Source: an uncultured Lactobacillaceae bacterium (GTDB lineage: Bacteria > Bacillota > Bacilli > Lactobacillales > Lactobacillaceae). From it: a stretch of 64,000 nucleotides of DNA. Under the pieces are notes generated by a model. It did not search any database, was not told the origin of the DNA, and worked only from the letters and a program-made list of their open reading frames with translations. The DNA is taken from positions 1 through 64,000 of the forward strand of contig CALYQJ010000004.1 in assembly GCA_945285405.1 (NCBI GenBank), read 5' to 3'. How positions within the stretch are numbered: the stretch's first letter is position 1; the number at the start of each line of letters is the position of its first letter. Shown here piece by piece: positions 19,654-30,648 of this stretch. Made by a program: the position numbers and the translations under genes.

Positions 19654-22434
19654 TTAGCTAACAAGTTGATTGAGATTATTCAAAAAGCTTTCAACTTGAT
19701 TTGAGTCAACTAACTTTTTAGAGATCAATATTCCTAAAGAATCTTCAGAATTACTCATTAAAAAACGATTACCTACAATTTTTTGACCAGCAAAATGTGT
19801 TCTAAAACGAACTAAAATCATGGGATCCTGCCATATTTCACGCAAAGTTAAATTTAAGCTAAAATGAAAATTTAAATTTTGAGAGGATTGATAATTAAAT
19901 TTATAATTACCCATACTAAGTTTTAGATATTCACCTTCCCAGTAGTATTGTTTAAATTTATTTTTTTCTTTTTCTGCTAAATTAGGTAATTTTAATTTAA
20001 CTAGCGTATTAAATGGAACTGTCAAATTTAAAAAAATTCGATTTTGCGAATCAACTTCAAAATCAATTTTTAAAGTACCATTAGTTGTCAAGTAAGTTCC
20101 AGTAAACTGATGAATACTCCAATGAATATTCGGAGCAATTCTTATTTGAGAATAACCCGGATTTAAGCCATGAATGCCCAAAATTCCCTCATAAAACCAA
20201 TTACCGATTGCGCCATATGCATAATGGTTTAATGAGTTCATCCCTTCAGGGTTAATATCCCCATTTTCTAAAATTGAATTCCAACGTTCCCAAATCGTAG
20301 TTGCACCCATCTTAACTTCATATAACCAACTTGGATAATCATTATTTAACAATAGGGTATATGCAAGATCATTTAAATTATATCGACTTAAAACCATATT
20401 TAATAATGGAGTCCCAGTAAATCCGGTCTTCAAGTGAAAGTTATCTTTTCTAAGACGTTCAGCTAAACGTTTAACATTTAAACTTTTTTCTTTTTGAGTC
20501 AAAAGGCCAAAGGTTAAAGCTAGTAAATATCCCGTTTGTGTATCTTGAACAAATCTTCCGTTAACTGTAAAATATTCGTTTCTTAAAGCTTTTTTTAGAG
20601 ATACAGCTTTTTCCGTAAAAGTATCCTTTGCTCCAATAATTTTTGCAGTTTTAGCAGCAATTTTTAATGAATTAAATAAATATACATTAGCAACAAATTT
20701 TGCTTCAGTACCACCCACTGGTGAGTTAGAATCTTCACCATCAAGGGCTAACCAATCTCCAAATTGAAAATCTTTTGACCATAAACCTCGTTCAAAGGGT
20801 CGTGAATAAACATAATCAATCCATTCTTTCATACTATCAAATTGTTGCCGCAAAATCCTTGTATCTCCTGTAGTCAAATAAGAATTCCAAGGAATAATTA
20901 CTGCTGCATCACCCCAAACACCATTAGCTAATGGGGAAAATTTTAAATCCGAAGGAACATCAGGGATTGTCATTGTTGGGGCTCCACCATGCTTTTTTTG
21001 TTCTGTTTTCATATCGTAACCATATTTTTGATAAAAAGCATAAGCATCAAAATTATAAAGTGCCGTTTTTGAAAATAATTGAGCATCACCTGTCCAACCC
21101 ATACGTTCATCACGTTGGGGACAATCAGTGGGAACCTCGATAAAATTCCCTTTTTGTGACCAAATTAAATTCTGATAAAGCCGATTAACCTGCGGATTAC
21201 TTGTTTTAAAATAACCTGTTCGTTGCATTTGCGACATTAAAACCCAACCTTTAAAATTATTTAAATTTAAGTCGAGATTTTTAGGCCATCCTGTAATTCT
21301 TACATATCTAAACCCGAAAAAAGTAAAATGTGGTCGAACCCACTTATTTTCACCATTAGAGGTATAGACAAATGCAGCACGGGCTTCACGTAAATTATTT
21401 CGATAAAACTTACCATGAATTAAAGTTTCAGCAAATTCAAATTTTACTTTCGTATTTTTAGGTAAATAATTTTTAAAGCAAAGCCAACCTACCATATTTT
21501 GTCCCATATCTAAAATTGTTTCAGTTCCGGTTAACACCTTTTTAACAGAAACTTCTTCTTCAACAATTACCGGTACACTTAACCGTTCTTGTAGCCTATT
21601 TTTTTGAATATTTGCTGAAAAATAACGTACTTTTTGATTGAAATTGGCTAATTCATTTTGATCTTCCCCATAGTAAATTGAATTTTCACCAATAACTCCC
21701 GTAGTTGCTTGCCATCGATCATCAGTACTAATAATTTCTGTTTGACCATTTTGATACTGAAGATGAATTTCTAATAAAAGTTTTAAATGGGAACCATAAA
21801 TATTTTCAGTACCTCCATGAAAACCAAAACGTCCTTTATACCAACCTTTTCCTAATAAAATATCAATATAATTAACGTTATGAAGATAAGCTGTAATATC
21901 ATAACTTTGATACTGAATCCAAGCGTCATAATTATTATAACCTGGTGTTAAAAATTCATTACCAACCTTTTTATTATTCAGATAAGCTTCAGCTAAACCT
22001 AAGCCACAAAAGTATAAGCGAGCAGATTTAATTTTACCGTTTAAATTGAATGAACGTGAAAACTTAACAGAAGGTAGACTAGTATCTTCAACCATTAACC
22101 ATTTTCCAGACCAAGTTTCATTTAGTTTTCCAGTTTCAAACCAACTTACTTTACTTACGGTTTCATTCATATCTGTCCAAGTTTGAACTTTCCACCAATA
22201 ACGGGTTCGTGGTAAGTAATCTACTACAATATTAGTAAATAAAGTTTGAAAGGTTTGTATCTTTTTTGAATCATAAATAATATGATGAAATTCTTCATCT
22301 AAAGCAATTTTTAATTGATGCGCGATTACTTTTTTTCCATGAGAATCTTTTATTTTATAGGTAAAAGTTGGATCTTGATAATTAAAACCAATTGGATTAG
22401 TAAAATGATTAATTTGCATATCAAATATTTCCAT
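19654..22434 (-). CDS. alpha-L-rhamnosidase (GH78), last gene of the rhamnose operon
   Basis: 926 residues, cytoplasmic, same architecture as the GH78 at 11096: N-terminal beta domains with FETGKLNETWSGKWL, the jelly-roll region GWYKGRFGFHGG, and the GH78 signature DCPQRDERMGWTGDAQ at 437-452 followed by GATTIWERWNS and GMNSLNHYAYGA. The position after the signature holds Gln where the paralogue has Glu (GDAQ against GDAE). GGAG lies 7-8 nt upstream of the ATG. It follows EIIC after 52 bp, which include a hairpin, so its expression may be reduced relative to the genes before it. It supplies rhamnose to RhaABD. Confidence 0.93.
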   Translation of the reverse strand: MEIFDMQINHFTNPIGFNYQDPTFTYKIKDSHGKKVIAHQLKIALDEEFHHIIYDSKKIQTFQTLFTNIVVDYLPRTRYWWKVQTWTDMNETVSKVSWFETGKLNETWSGKWLMVEDTSLPSVKFSRSFNLNGKIKSARLYFCGLGLAEAYLNNKKVGNEFLTPGYNNYDAWIQYQSYDITAYLHNVNYIDILLGKGWYKGRFGFHGGTENIYGSHLKLLLEIHLQYQNGQTEIISTDDRWQATTGVIGENSIYYGEDQNELANFNQKVRYFSANIQKNRLQERLSVPVIVEEEVSVKKVLTGTETILDMGQNMVGWLCFKNYLPKNTKVKFEFAETLIHGKFYRNNLREARAAFVYTSNGENKWVRPHFTFFGFRYVRITGWPKNLDLNLNNFKGWVLMSQMQRTGYFKTSNPQVNRLYQNLIWSQKGNFIEVPTDCPQRDERMGWTGDAQLFSKTALYNFDAYAFYQKYGYDMKTEQKKHGGAPTMTIPDVPSDLKFSPLANGVWGDAAVIIPWNSYLTTGDTRILRQQFDSMKEWIDYVYSRPFERGLWSKDFQFGDWLALDGEDSNSPVGGTEAKFVANVYLFNSLKIAAKTAKIIGAKDTFTEKAVSLKKALRNEYFTVNGRFVQDTQTGYLLALTFGLLTQKEKSLNVKRLAERLRKDNFHLKTGFTGTPLLNMVLSRYNLNDLAYTLLLNNDYPSWLYEVKMGATTIWERWNSILENGDINPEGMNSLNHYAYGAIGNWFYEGILGIHGLNPGYSQIRIAPNIHWSIHQFTGTYLTTNGTLKIDFEVDSQNRIFLNLTVPFNTLVKLKLPNLAEKEKNKFKQYYWEGEYLKLSMGNYKFNYQSSQNLNFHFSLNLTLREIWQDPMILVRFRTHFAGQKIVGNRFLMSNSEDSLGILISKKLVDSNQVESFLNNLNQLVS

Positions 22435-22451
22435 TAAATTACTCCTTTAAT

Positions 22452-22477
22452 AAAAAAGCCAATTAATTAAATTGGCT
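22452..22477 (-). terminator. intra-operon hairpin, partial terminator
   Basis: AGCCAATT / AATTGGCT stem followed by TTTTTT on the minus strand between EIIC and GH78. The T-run overlaps the start of the GH78 ribosome-binding region, so it may attenuate readthrough or protect the upstream mRNA. Confidence 0.55.
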
Positions 22478-22486
22478 CAATTTCTA

Positions 22487-23755
22487 TTATTTACTTTCAG
22501 CCTTAAGCTCACGATTATCAAGAATTTTAAAGAAAGGATAATAAATTGCAATGCTAATAAAGATTGTAACAATTTGAAAAATCATCAAACGCCAACCGCC
22601 ACATAAAAATGAATTCATTAAAATTGGTAAGCCCATTGATCCAACACCATTAGAAACAGGCAAAATTTTTAGAATTGTCAAAAAATAACCCAAAAATACA
22701 TTTATTACTGGGGTCAAAATAAAAGGAATTGCCATAATTGCATTTAAAACCATCGGGACCCCAAAAACAACTGGTTCATTAATATTAAAAATTGAAGGAA
22801 TAATTGCCAACTTTCCTAACGAACGGTAGCGCTTACTTTTAGCAAAAAAAGTTGCTAAAATAATTAGTCCAATTGTAGCTCCACTTCCACCAGGTGAAGA
22901 GACCGCATTGATCCAATTATAAGTAATAATATTAGGAGCTGCTTTACCTGCAGCTAGAGCCGAAACATTTGCTACGTCAGCACCAATCCAGATCGGCATT
23001 ACAACACTAATTACTGCAATACCGTGAATTCCAAAAAACCAACATAATCCTGACAGTAAATAAATTAGAGCCGAAGCCCAAACGCTGGTTCCAATGTGAC
23101 TTAAAGGAACTTGAATAATTGAATATATAGCATTATGCATATTATGATATGGAGTGAGTGAGAATAAAAATGCTACTAAGCCAAAAATTATAACGATTAC
23201 AAAACCAGGAACAATTGCTGCAAAAGATTTCGAGACAAAAGGTGGTACTGAATCAGGCATTTTAATTATTAAGTTTTTTTCCACAATAAAACGGTAAATT
23301 AACGTTGTCACAATTGCGATAATCATCGCTGTAAATAAGCCTTTAGCACCTAACCAATCAAGTGGTAAATTAGTTACTTTAGCCATACCTTTACCACTAG
23401 TATTTAATGGTGTAACAATAAAAAAGCCCATTAATGCTAAAAGTGAACAAACAAATTTATCTAACTTGTAACTCCCAGCGTAAGCATAGCTAATTGCTGC
23501 GATAACATAAAGTGCTAGCATGTTTGTAGTCACATTAACAATTGTTGTTAATATTACACCCCAAAATGTATTAGATGAAAAATGCTGATAAGCTGGAATG
23601 GGAATATTCTGAAAAACAGATGCTATCGCACCAACCATAATTATTGGCATTGTATTCATCAAACCTTTTGAAATAGCTTGAATGACTTTATTTCGACTAA
23701 GCCAATTAGCAGCAGGGGTAATAAATTTTTCTAATTTTTTAATAAAATTATCCAA
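22487..23755 (-). CDS. PTS cellobiose/lactose-family EIIC inside the rhamnose operon
   Basis: 422-residue EIIC paralogous to the one at 16874, with about ten membrane segments and the signature FNINEPVVFGVPMVLNA plus FGIHGIAVISVVMP. TTG start with AGGAG about 8 nt upstream. It lies 19 bp after rhaD and 52 bp before GH78. Its placement implies uptake of a rhamnose-containing glycoside whose glucose part can be phosphorylated. As for the other EIIC, no IIA or IIB is nearby. Confidence 0.9.
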   Translation of the reverse strand: MDNFIKKLEKFITPAANWLSRNKVIQAISKGLMNTMPIIMVGAIASVFQNIPIPAYQHFSSNTFWGVILTTIVNVTTNMLALYVIAAISYAYAGSYKLDKFVCSLLALMGFFIVTPLNTSGKGMAKVTNLPLDWLGAKGLFTAMIIAIVTTLIYRFIVEKNLIIKMPDSVPPFVSKSFAAIVPGFVIVIIFGLVAFLFSLTPYHNMHNAIYSIIQVPLSHIGTSVWASALIYLLSGLCWFFGIHGIAVISVVMPIWIGADVANVSALAAGKAAPNIITYNWINAVSSPGGSGATIGLIILATFFAKSKRYRSLGKLAIIPSIFNINEPVVFGVPMVLNAIMAIPFILTPVINVFLGYFLTILKILPVSNGVGSMGLPILMNSFLCGGWRLMIFQIVTIFISIAIYYPFFKILDNRELKAESK

Positions 23756-23774
23756 TTAATATCTCCTATTTATT

Positions 23775-24596
23775 TTAATAATTAGTTAAGAATTTAGAAT
23801 TTGGTTTAACATCAAATGCTTCTCCCAACTTCCTTAATTGCTCGTCCGTAATTTCCTGCTTAATTTGACCACCTTGTGCGCCAATTTGCGAATATATTAG
23901 AGCTGCTTTCTCAACAGTTTCAATTAAGCCAAAAGTTTCGTCCAAACTAGAACCAACTCCAAAAATTCCGTGATGGGGCCAAATTACTACTCGAAAATCT
24001 TGCATTTTCTTAGCAGTAGCAATACCAATTTCGTTAGTTCCCGGAGTCATATAAGGAATAATTCCTACTCCTTCAGGAAATACAACTAAAGACTCTGCTT
24101 GCATTTTCCATAGCAAACGTGACCAATGTCGTTCATTTAGGTCTTGCGTAAAAGATAGAGCAATAACATTTGTTGGATGGCAATGCATTACAACTCGCTG
24201 CTTAGAATCGACTGCTAAACGGGCGATATGAGACATCAAATGACTAGGAAACTCAGAAGTGGGCTTACCGCCATCTTCAAAACCCCACCGTAATTCTCCT
24301 TTTTTACCATCCGCTGAAATTCTAATTAATCCCAAATCTAAAGACGGTTGAAGAATTACATTTCGAAAATACCTTCCAGTACCCGTAACCAAAAAGTATT
24401 TTTCAGCAAGTTGAGAAGCATCAAATCCAAGATTAAAAGTTTTTTTAACCTCAATAATATCCGAATAATCTTTTAAGTCTTCTTCATTTAAGAGTAATGA
24501 GATATTACCGCCATTGCGTTCATCCCAACCATGTTGATATGATGCTCTAGTGATCTCACAAATTTTTTTTACATATTGCGAATCATAAAATTTCAT
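23775..24596 (-). CDS. rhaD: rhamnulose-1-phosphate aldolase
   Basis: Splits L-rhamnulose-1-phosphate into dihydroxyacetone phosphate and L-lactaldehyde. 273 residues from the ATG at 24596, next to the 274 of the E. coli enzyme. Class II aldolase features: [12 protein letters not shown] near residue 20-31 (phosphate loop), zinc ligands in VVMHCHPTN, a third histidine in [11 protein letters not shown] longer in-frame start upstream would run into rhaA by nearly 50 bp and gives an atypical N-terminus. The ribosome site AAAGGA is about 13 nt from the ATG. Confidence 0.95.
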   Translation of the reverse strand: MKFYDSQYVKKICEITRASYQHGWDERNGGNISLLLNEEDLKDYSDIIEVKKTFNLGFDASQLAEKYFLVTGTGRYFRNVILQPSLDLGLIRISADGKKGELRWGFEDGGKPTSEFPSHLMSHIARLAVDSKQRVVMHCHPTNVIALSFTQDLNERHWSRLLWKMQAESLVVFPEGVGIIPYMTPGTNEIGIATAKKMQDFRVVIWPHHGIFGVGSSLDETFGLIETVEKAALIYSQIGAQGGQIKQEITDEQLRKLGEAFDVKPNSKFLTNY

Positions 24597-24618
24597 AATA
24601 TTTATATATCCTTTTTCC

Positions 24619-25884
24619 TTATTTTCGTTTAAATTGCACATTTTTTTCATACTGATGAATATCATTTAACCAATTGCTTCCCACCGGCACATTATTTTGT
24701 AAACAAAATTCATCCCAAACAGCACCAAATGGATATGATTTTAATTCTTCTGTAACAGCTAGCCGCGTAGTAAAGTCGTATTCTAATTCAGCTTTTTTCA
24801 ACTGTTTTATAGGTTCTAACATTGCTTGCAAAAGTGCCTTTTGAGTTGCCCGCGCACCAATTACCCATGCAGCAACCCGATTAATTGTTGCATCAAAAAA
24901 ATCTAACCCAATATTAGTACGTGACAATTCTTGATCACGTACTAATGAACGTGTAATTCGAACTAAAGCATCATCAAAAATTACCACATGATCACTATCC
25001 CATCTCACTGGGCGCGAAACGTGAAGCATTAATCCTTTACCAAATGGTAAAAAAGCCGAAAATTTATCAGAAACATCTTCTGTTGGATGCCAATGTCCAG
25101 CATCAATGGTCCATAATTTACCGCGACTAATTGCATAATTGTTATAAAATGAGTGAGAACCTACAGTATAGGATTCAATTCCCGTACCAAAAAGCTTTCC
25201 TTCAACAGATTCTATCGTTTGATTTTCATCATATTTTTGTTTAAAAATTTCGTCCAGTGAATTAATCAAACGCAACCGTGGATTTTCTTTATCAATTGGA
25301 TTATCTTTAAAACCATCTGGTATCCAAAAGTTATTTATGGAACGTTGTCCTAATTCTTGTCCAAAATATTTAGAAATTTCCCGAGATTTCTTACCCACTT
25401 CAATCCAAAAATCTCGGATATATTTTTCAGGGCTAGCAAGTGTAAAGTTTTCTTTGACCAAAGGATGAGAAAAAAATGTAGGATTCATATCTAAACCAAT
25501 TTTTTCTTCCTTGGCCCAATCTACCCAATATGCAAAATCTTCTGGCCCAATTTCATTAAAATCTTTCTTTTTATTAGTCACCGCATATAACGTATGTAAC
25601 TGGACTTTATGAGAACCGGGAATTAAGGATAAAGCTTCATGTAAATCAGCGGTTAATTCATCAGGGTTTCGAGCAATTCCAGGATAATTTCCACTTACCC
25701 CAATACCTCCCGTTAATTCGTGATTAGGGTTAACAAAACCATGCACATCATCACCTTGCCATGAATGAATTGATAACTTCACTTTCTTCAACTTTTCCAT
25801 TGCTGCATCAGTATCAACACCAATCTCCGCGTATTTTTGTTTAGCTAGTTGATAAGCATCATTAACATTTTTATCTGTAATCAT
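24619..25884 (-). CDS. rhaA: L-rhamnose isomerase
   Basis: Converts L-rhamnose to L-rhamnulose using Mn2+. 421 residues, close to the E. coli RhaA length of 419. Family regions visible: [14 protein letters not shown] near the N-terminus, [13 protein letters not shown], and the metal-ligand region [23 protein letters not shown] with later SDHVVIFDD. The ATG overlaps the rhaB stop by four bases (ATGA), which indicates translational coupling; AAAGGAG lies upstream. Confidence 0.96.
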   Translation of the reverse strand: MITDKNVNDAYQLAKQKYAEIGVDTDAAMEKLKKVKLSIHSWQGDDVHGFVNPNHELTGGIGVSGNYPGIARNPDELTADLHEALSLIPGSHKVQLHTLYAVTNKKKDFNEIGPEDFAYWVDWAKEEKIGLDMNPTFFSHPLVKENFTLASPEKYIRDFWIEVGKKSREISKYFGQELGQRSINNFWIPDGFKDNPIDKENPRLRLINSLDEIFKQKYDENQTIESVEGKLFGTGIESYTVGSHSFYNNYAISRGKLWTIDAGHWHPTEDVSDKFSAFLPFGKGLMLHVSRPVRWDSDHVVIFDDALVRITRSLVRDQELSRTNIGLDFFDATINRVAAWVIGARATQKALLQAMLEPIKQLKKAELEYDFTTRLAVTEELKSYPFGAVWDEFCLQNNVPVGSNWLNDIHQYEKNVQFKRK

Positions 25885-27344
25885 TTTTCTCCTTTATTTT
25901 TTAAAAATTGCTCATACTTAACTAATTGTGTTAAATATTTTTCACTTTGAGGTAAGTATTGTTTAATGGTAAATGAATTAAAAATTAGTTCTCTGCCAGC
26001 TGAAAGATTAGTTAATTCATTATTTGCTATCATTTGTACAATAATATTTCCAACTGCTGTTGCTTCTATAGGGCCTGATTTAACTACAATTTGTGCCATG
26101 GAAGCTGTTAATTGATTCACTAAGTTCACTTGTGAACCTCCACCCACAATATTTAGTAATTCAGTTTTTCGATTTAAAATTTGGTCTAAGATTTTTAATT
26201 CATATGCATAATAGAGTGCTAAATTACTGTATACAGCCATTGCCAATTCTCCTGGAGTTTGCGGTATTACCTGTTTAGTTTGCCGACAATAATTTTGTAA
26301 TTCAGTAATCATTCCCTGCTTTGGATTAATAAATCGTTGATCATTAACATCAATATATTGCTGGAAAGGTACTTCATGCTGAGCCAATTCTACTAGATTA
26401 TTAAAATCAACTATAGGATTTAACTCTTTTTGCACTCTTTGAATTATCCACAATCCCATAATATTTTTTAAAAAGCGATAACTATCATAAGCATTCCACT
26501 CATTAGTGTAATTATATTGATAAGCTAAATTACTTACATTTGGTTTTATTAACTCACAACCTAGTAATGACCATGTACCAGAGCTAAGAAAAGCCCAATT
26601 ATTTCCGAATCCTGGAGTTCCTACTACGGCTGATGCTGTGTCATGAGTCGCCACAGTAACGACTTTTGTTCTCGGTAAATCATATTTCTGATACCACTCT
26701 TTTTTCAATGATCCAAGCTTTGTCCCTGCAGAAACTAATGTAGGAAATTGATCAAACTTTACTCCCAACAAATTAAGCAAATCCTGATCAAGTTTTTTTT
26801 CTTTTAAATTAAGTAACTGTGTGGTAGAAGCATTAGTTGTTTCCATTACTGCTTTACCTGTGAGAACAAAACCTAAGTAATCCGGAATTAACATAATTTT
26901 TTCAGTTTTAGCTAAAAGTTTCGGATCTTCCTCAAAAAGCTGATAAATAGTATTAAAATTTAAAAATTGAATTCCTGTTTTTTGATAAATTATTTCCGGT
27001 GGAATACTTGCAGTTACTTTAGCAATTGTACTTTGAGTTCTCTTATCCCGATAAGAAATTGGATTTTGAATTTTTTTTCCAGTTGCATCAACTAAAACAT
27101 AATCAACGCCCCATGTATCAATTCCTAAATTCACATTTTTAAAACCAGATTTTTTTATCTTTTCTAATCCTAAAAGAATTTCTTTAATTAAATAGTCAAT
27201 TTGCCAGCGATCGTGACCATCCTCTTTAATAAATCCATTTTTAAAACGATGCATTTCCTGTAGTTTTAATTTATCATTTTCAATTTGCCCCAATATTAAA
27301 CGGCCACTTGAGGCCCCTATATCAACAGCAACATAAGTATGCAC
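25881..27344 (-). CDS. rhaB: rhamnulokinase
   Basis: Phosphorylates L-rhamnulose with ATP. About 488 residues of the FGGY/ASKHA kinase fold; the N-terminal phosphate loop VAVDIGASSGRLILG and LGIDTWGVDYVLVD are typical of RhaB; LSSGTWSLLGCE and IVGGGSQ are the C-terminal ATP-site motifs. Start is uncertain: GTG 27356 and ATG 27353 lie only 0-3 nt after AAAGGAG, whereas GTG 27344 gives the family-typical N-terminus at a spacing of 11. First gene of rhaB-rhaA-rhaD-EIIC-GH78. A near-perfect cre lies about 50 bp upstream. Confidence 0.95.
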   Translation of the reverse strand: MHTYVAVDIGASSGRLILGQIENDKLKLQEMHRFKNGFIKEDGHDRWQIDYLIKEILLGLEKIKKSGFKNVNLGIDTWGVDYVLVDATGKKIQNPISYRDKRTQSTIAKVTASIPPEIIYQKTGIQFLNFNTIYQLFEEDPKLLAKTEKIMLIPDYLGFVLTGKAVMETTNASTTQLLNLKEKKLDQDLLNLLGVKFDQFPTLVSAGTKLGSLKKEWYQKYDLPRTKVVTVATHDTASAVVGTPGFGNNWAFLSSGTWSLLGCELIKPNVSNLAYQYNYTNEWNAYDSYRFLKNIMGLWIIQRVQKELNPIVDFNNLVELAQHEVPFQQYIDVNDQRFINPKQGMITELQNYCRQTKQVIPQTPGELAMAVYSNLALYYAYELKILDQILNRKTELLNIVGGGSQVNLVNQLTASMAQIVVKSGPIEATAVGNIIVQMIANNELTNLSAGRELIFNSFTIKQYLPQSEKYLTQLVKYEQFLKNKGEK

Positions 27345-27395
27345 TATTAGCATCACTCCTTTTATTTTGTTATGTTTTTATTGAAACATATTTTA

Positions 27396-27409
27396 AAAAG
27401 CGCTTTCAA
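27396..27409 (-). promoter_or_regulatory. CcpA cre site controlling the rhamnose operon
   Basis: TTGAAAGCGCTTTT on the minus strand matches the palindromic cre core (TGAAAGCGCTTT) except at the last positions. It lies between rhaB and the divergent AraC-type regulator, about 50 bp from the rhaB start, so glucose repression is expected. Confidence 0.7.
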
Positions 27410-27518
27410 TAACATGATTGCAGATATTGCGTAACAAATTTACATGTTATAAACTAAATTTCAAGAATAATTAAAAGTTAAAAATTGTGCTTTTAAGTTG
27501 AAAGAAGATTAGTTAAAA

Positions 27519-28502
27519 ATGAACTCTAAAATTATTAAATTTTTAAACCAAAAAAATGAACTTGAAGTCCAACAACTAAAAAGCAAACATTTCATTAAAG
27601 ATATACCAGACGATGCTTGGGATATTTCTTCCGAAAAGGAATCACCAATTTTAAAAAAAGAATACTTTCTTCACAATCAATCCGTATATATCAGCAAGCA
27701 CAATCGCTTTGCCCCCTATCCCCTGCATGGACATAAATTTTTAGAAATTAATTATATGCTCTCGGGTTCTTGTCACCAAACCGTTGATGGTCATTTAATA
27801 AGTTTAAAAACGGGAGATATTCTTTTAATGAATATTGGTGGAAAGCATTCAATTTCAGCATTGGGAGAAAAAGATATTTTAATTAATGTCTTGTTTACTA
27901 ATCAAAATATAAACTTTAAACTTTTACACAACATTCATCGAAACAATAGCATCTCATATCGATTTTTAGCTAATATTTCTTTAGGACAAAAATCGGATTG
28001 TAATTATATTATTTTTTCAAAAGAAAATAATTCTGATATAAAAATAACTATGGAACAAATAATTGAAGAATATTATTTAAATCAAAATTACGCTAATTCA
28101 GTTGTTGAATCTTATTTAAATATTTTATTAATTAAAATTATTCGTCACCACCCAATGCCCACAAATAACATTACAAACTACACTCAAAAATTAATTTTTG
28201 AGATTTTAGAAGATATCACGCAAAATTATCAAAACATTACTTTATCAAAAATTGCTAACAAGTATGGCTATAATAAAAATTACCTTAGCAATTTAATTAC
28301 CAAAATGACTGGGCAAAATTTTTCAAATTTAAAAACTGAACAACGCATTATTAAAGCAAATGAATTACTAACTTCAACCTCATTATCCATCACTAATATT
28401 ATGGCTGAGGTTGGAATTACCAACAAAAATTTTTTTTATAAAAAATATCGAGAATATTACCATAAACTTCCAGGTGAACAACGTTATTCACTCCATATTT
28501 GA
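27519..28502 (+). CDS. AraC-family regulator, probable activator of the rhamnose operon
   Basis: 327 residues with an N-terminal cupin sensor (FAPYPLHGHKFLEINYMLSGSC, then LKTGDILLMNIGGKHSI) and a C-terminal AraC DNA-binding domain (LSKIANKYGYNKNYLSNLITKMTGQNF and ITNIMAEVGITNKNFFYKKYREYY). Divergent from rhaB with a 160-bp intergenic region holding the cre, the arrangement of rhamnose activators in Firmicutes and enterobacteria. The inducer is likely L-rhamnose or a rhamnoside. It is related in layout to the regulator at 15726 but clearly diverged. Confidence 0.88.
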   Translation: MNSKIIKFLNQKNELEVQQLKSKHFIKDIPDDAWDISSEKESPILKKEYFLHNQSVYISKHNRFAPYPLHGHKFLEINYMLSGSCHQTVDGHLISLKTGDILLMNIGGKHSISALGEKDILINVLFTNQNINFKLLHNIHRNNSISYRFLANISLGQKSDCNYIIFSKENNSDIKITMEQIIEEYYLNQNYANSVVESYLNILLIKIIRHHPMPTNNITNYTQKLIFEILEDITQNYQNITLSKIANKYGYNKNYLSNLITKMTGQNFSNLKTEQRIIKANELLTSTSLSITNIMAEVGITNKNFFYKKYREYYHKLPGEQRYSLHI

Positions 28503-28513
28503 TAAATTAAGTA

Positions 28514-28549
28514 ATAAAAAAGTCCTTGATAAATCAAGGACTTTTTTAT
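28514..28549. terminator. bidirectional terminator
   Basis: AAAAAAGTCCTTGAT / ATCAAGGACTTTTTT stem between the AraC gene and the convergent 94-aa gene. Confidence 0.85.
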
Positions 28550-28585
28550 TACTATAAAATTTGACCAATTATCAACGCCTATACT

Positions 28586-28870
28586 CTAAACTTGTCGAAC
28601 TTTCATCACATTATGATATAAAGAAAGGTCTTCAATTATTTGCGAATAATTAACTGATTGAGGAACTTTTAACTCATAGGTTTTATCATATAGTCTGCCT
28701 TTTTCCTCACGTTTCATTGCCGAAGAAATACAATTAACTCTTATTTGACGTTTTTTAAAATAGGATTTAATAAATTTTTTTGTTTCGCGCTGGTGATAGT
28801 ATCTTATTTCTATGACTTTAGTTGAATCAAATGGCCAAATTTTACGTAAATTGTTTAAAATAATAGCCAA
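28586..28870 (-). CDS. orphan MgtC/SapB-type C-terminal domain
   Basis: 94 residues starting at TTG with AAAGGAAAG at good spacing. The sequence (WPFDSTKVIEIRYYHQRETKKF, then YELKVPQ and a final VMKVRQV) resembles the ACT-like cytoplasmic C-terminal domain of MgtC/SapB membrane proteins. The membrane half of such proteins is absent: only 138 bp separate this gene from the GH1 gene, with an in-frame TGA 24 nt upstream of the start. It is therefore either a gene remnant or a free-standing regulatory domain; the intact ribosome site favours expression. Family assignment is from memory of motif pattern and needs a profile search. Confidence 0.55.
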   Translation of the reverse strand: MAIILNNLRKIWPFDSTKVIEIRYYHQRETKKFIKSYFKKRQIRVNCISSAMKREEKGRLYDKTYELKVPQSVNYSQIIEDLSLYHNVMKVRQV

Positions 28871-29008
28871 TTTACTTTCCTTTCCTTTGAATCAACAATT
28901 TTGATTTCTCTTAAGCAAAAGCTTTTAAATTCATACTTGAAGAGAAAAGATACTTAACATTGTAGCGCTTTTATTATTTTTTTCAAACTTTTAAGGATTA
29001 ATAAAAGT

Positions 29009-30481
<1,473 letters not shown>

Positions 30482-30587
30482 CTATTTATACTTTATCATT
30501 AAATCTATGATTTAATCACCTAAAATTTAATTTTTTCACTACTAAATACATTAATAATTTAAGTTAAAAATTTTTTTAATAAAAAAA

Positions 30588-30602
30588 GTTAACCGTTTAC
30601 CC
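30588..30602 (-). promoter_or_regulatory. weak cre-like site upstream of the GH1 gene
   Basis: GGTAAACGGTTAAC on the minus strand retains the AAACGGTT core but has about three mismatches to the 14-base cre pattern. Position between divergent GH1 and MFS genes. Confidence 0.3.
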
Positions 30603-30648
30603 TAAAACTACTTTGACTTAAAATATTAAAAAGAGAGGAAAGCTTTTA

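Noticed and set aside
28953..28971. TTGTAGCGCTTTTAT as a cre site
   Set aside because: The left arm is one base short and has three mismatches, so it does not fit the cre pattern as well as 27396.
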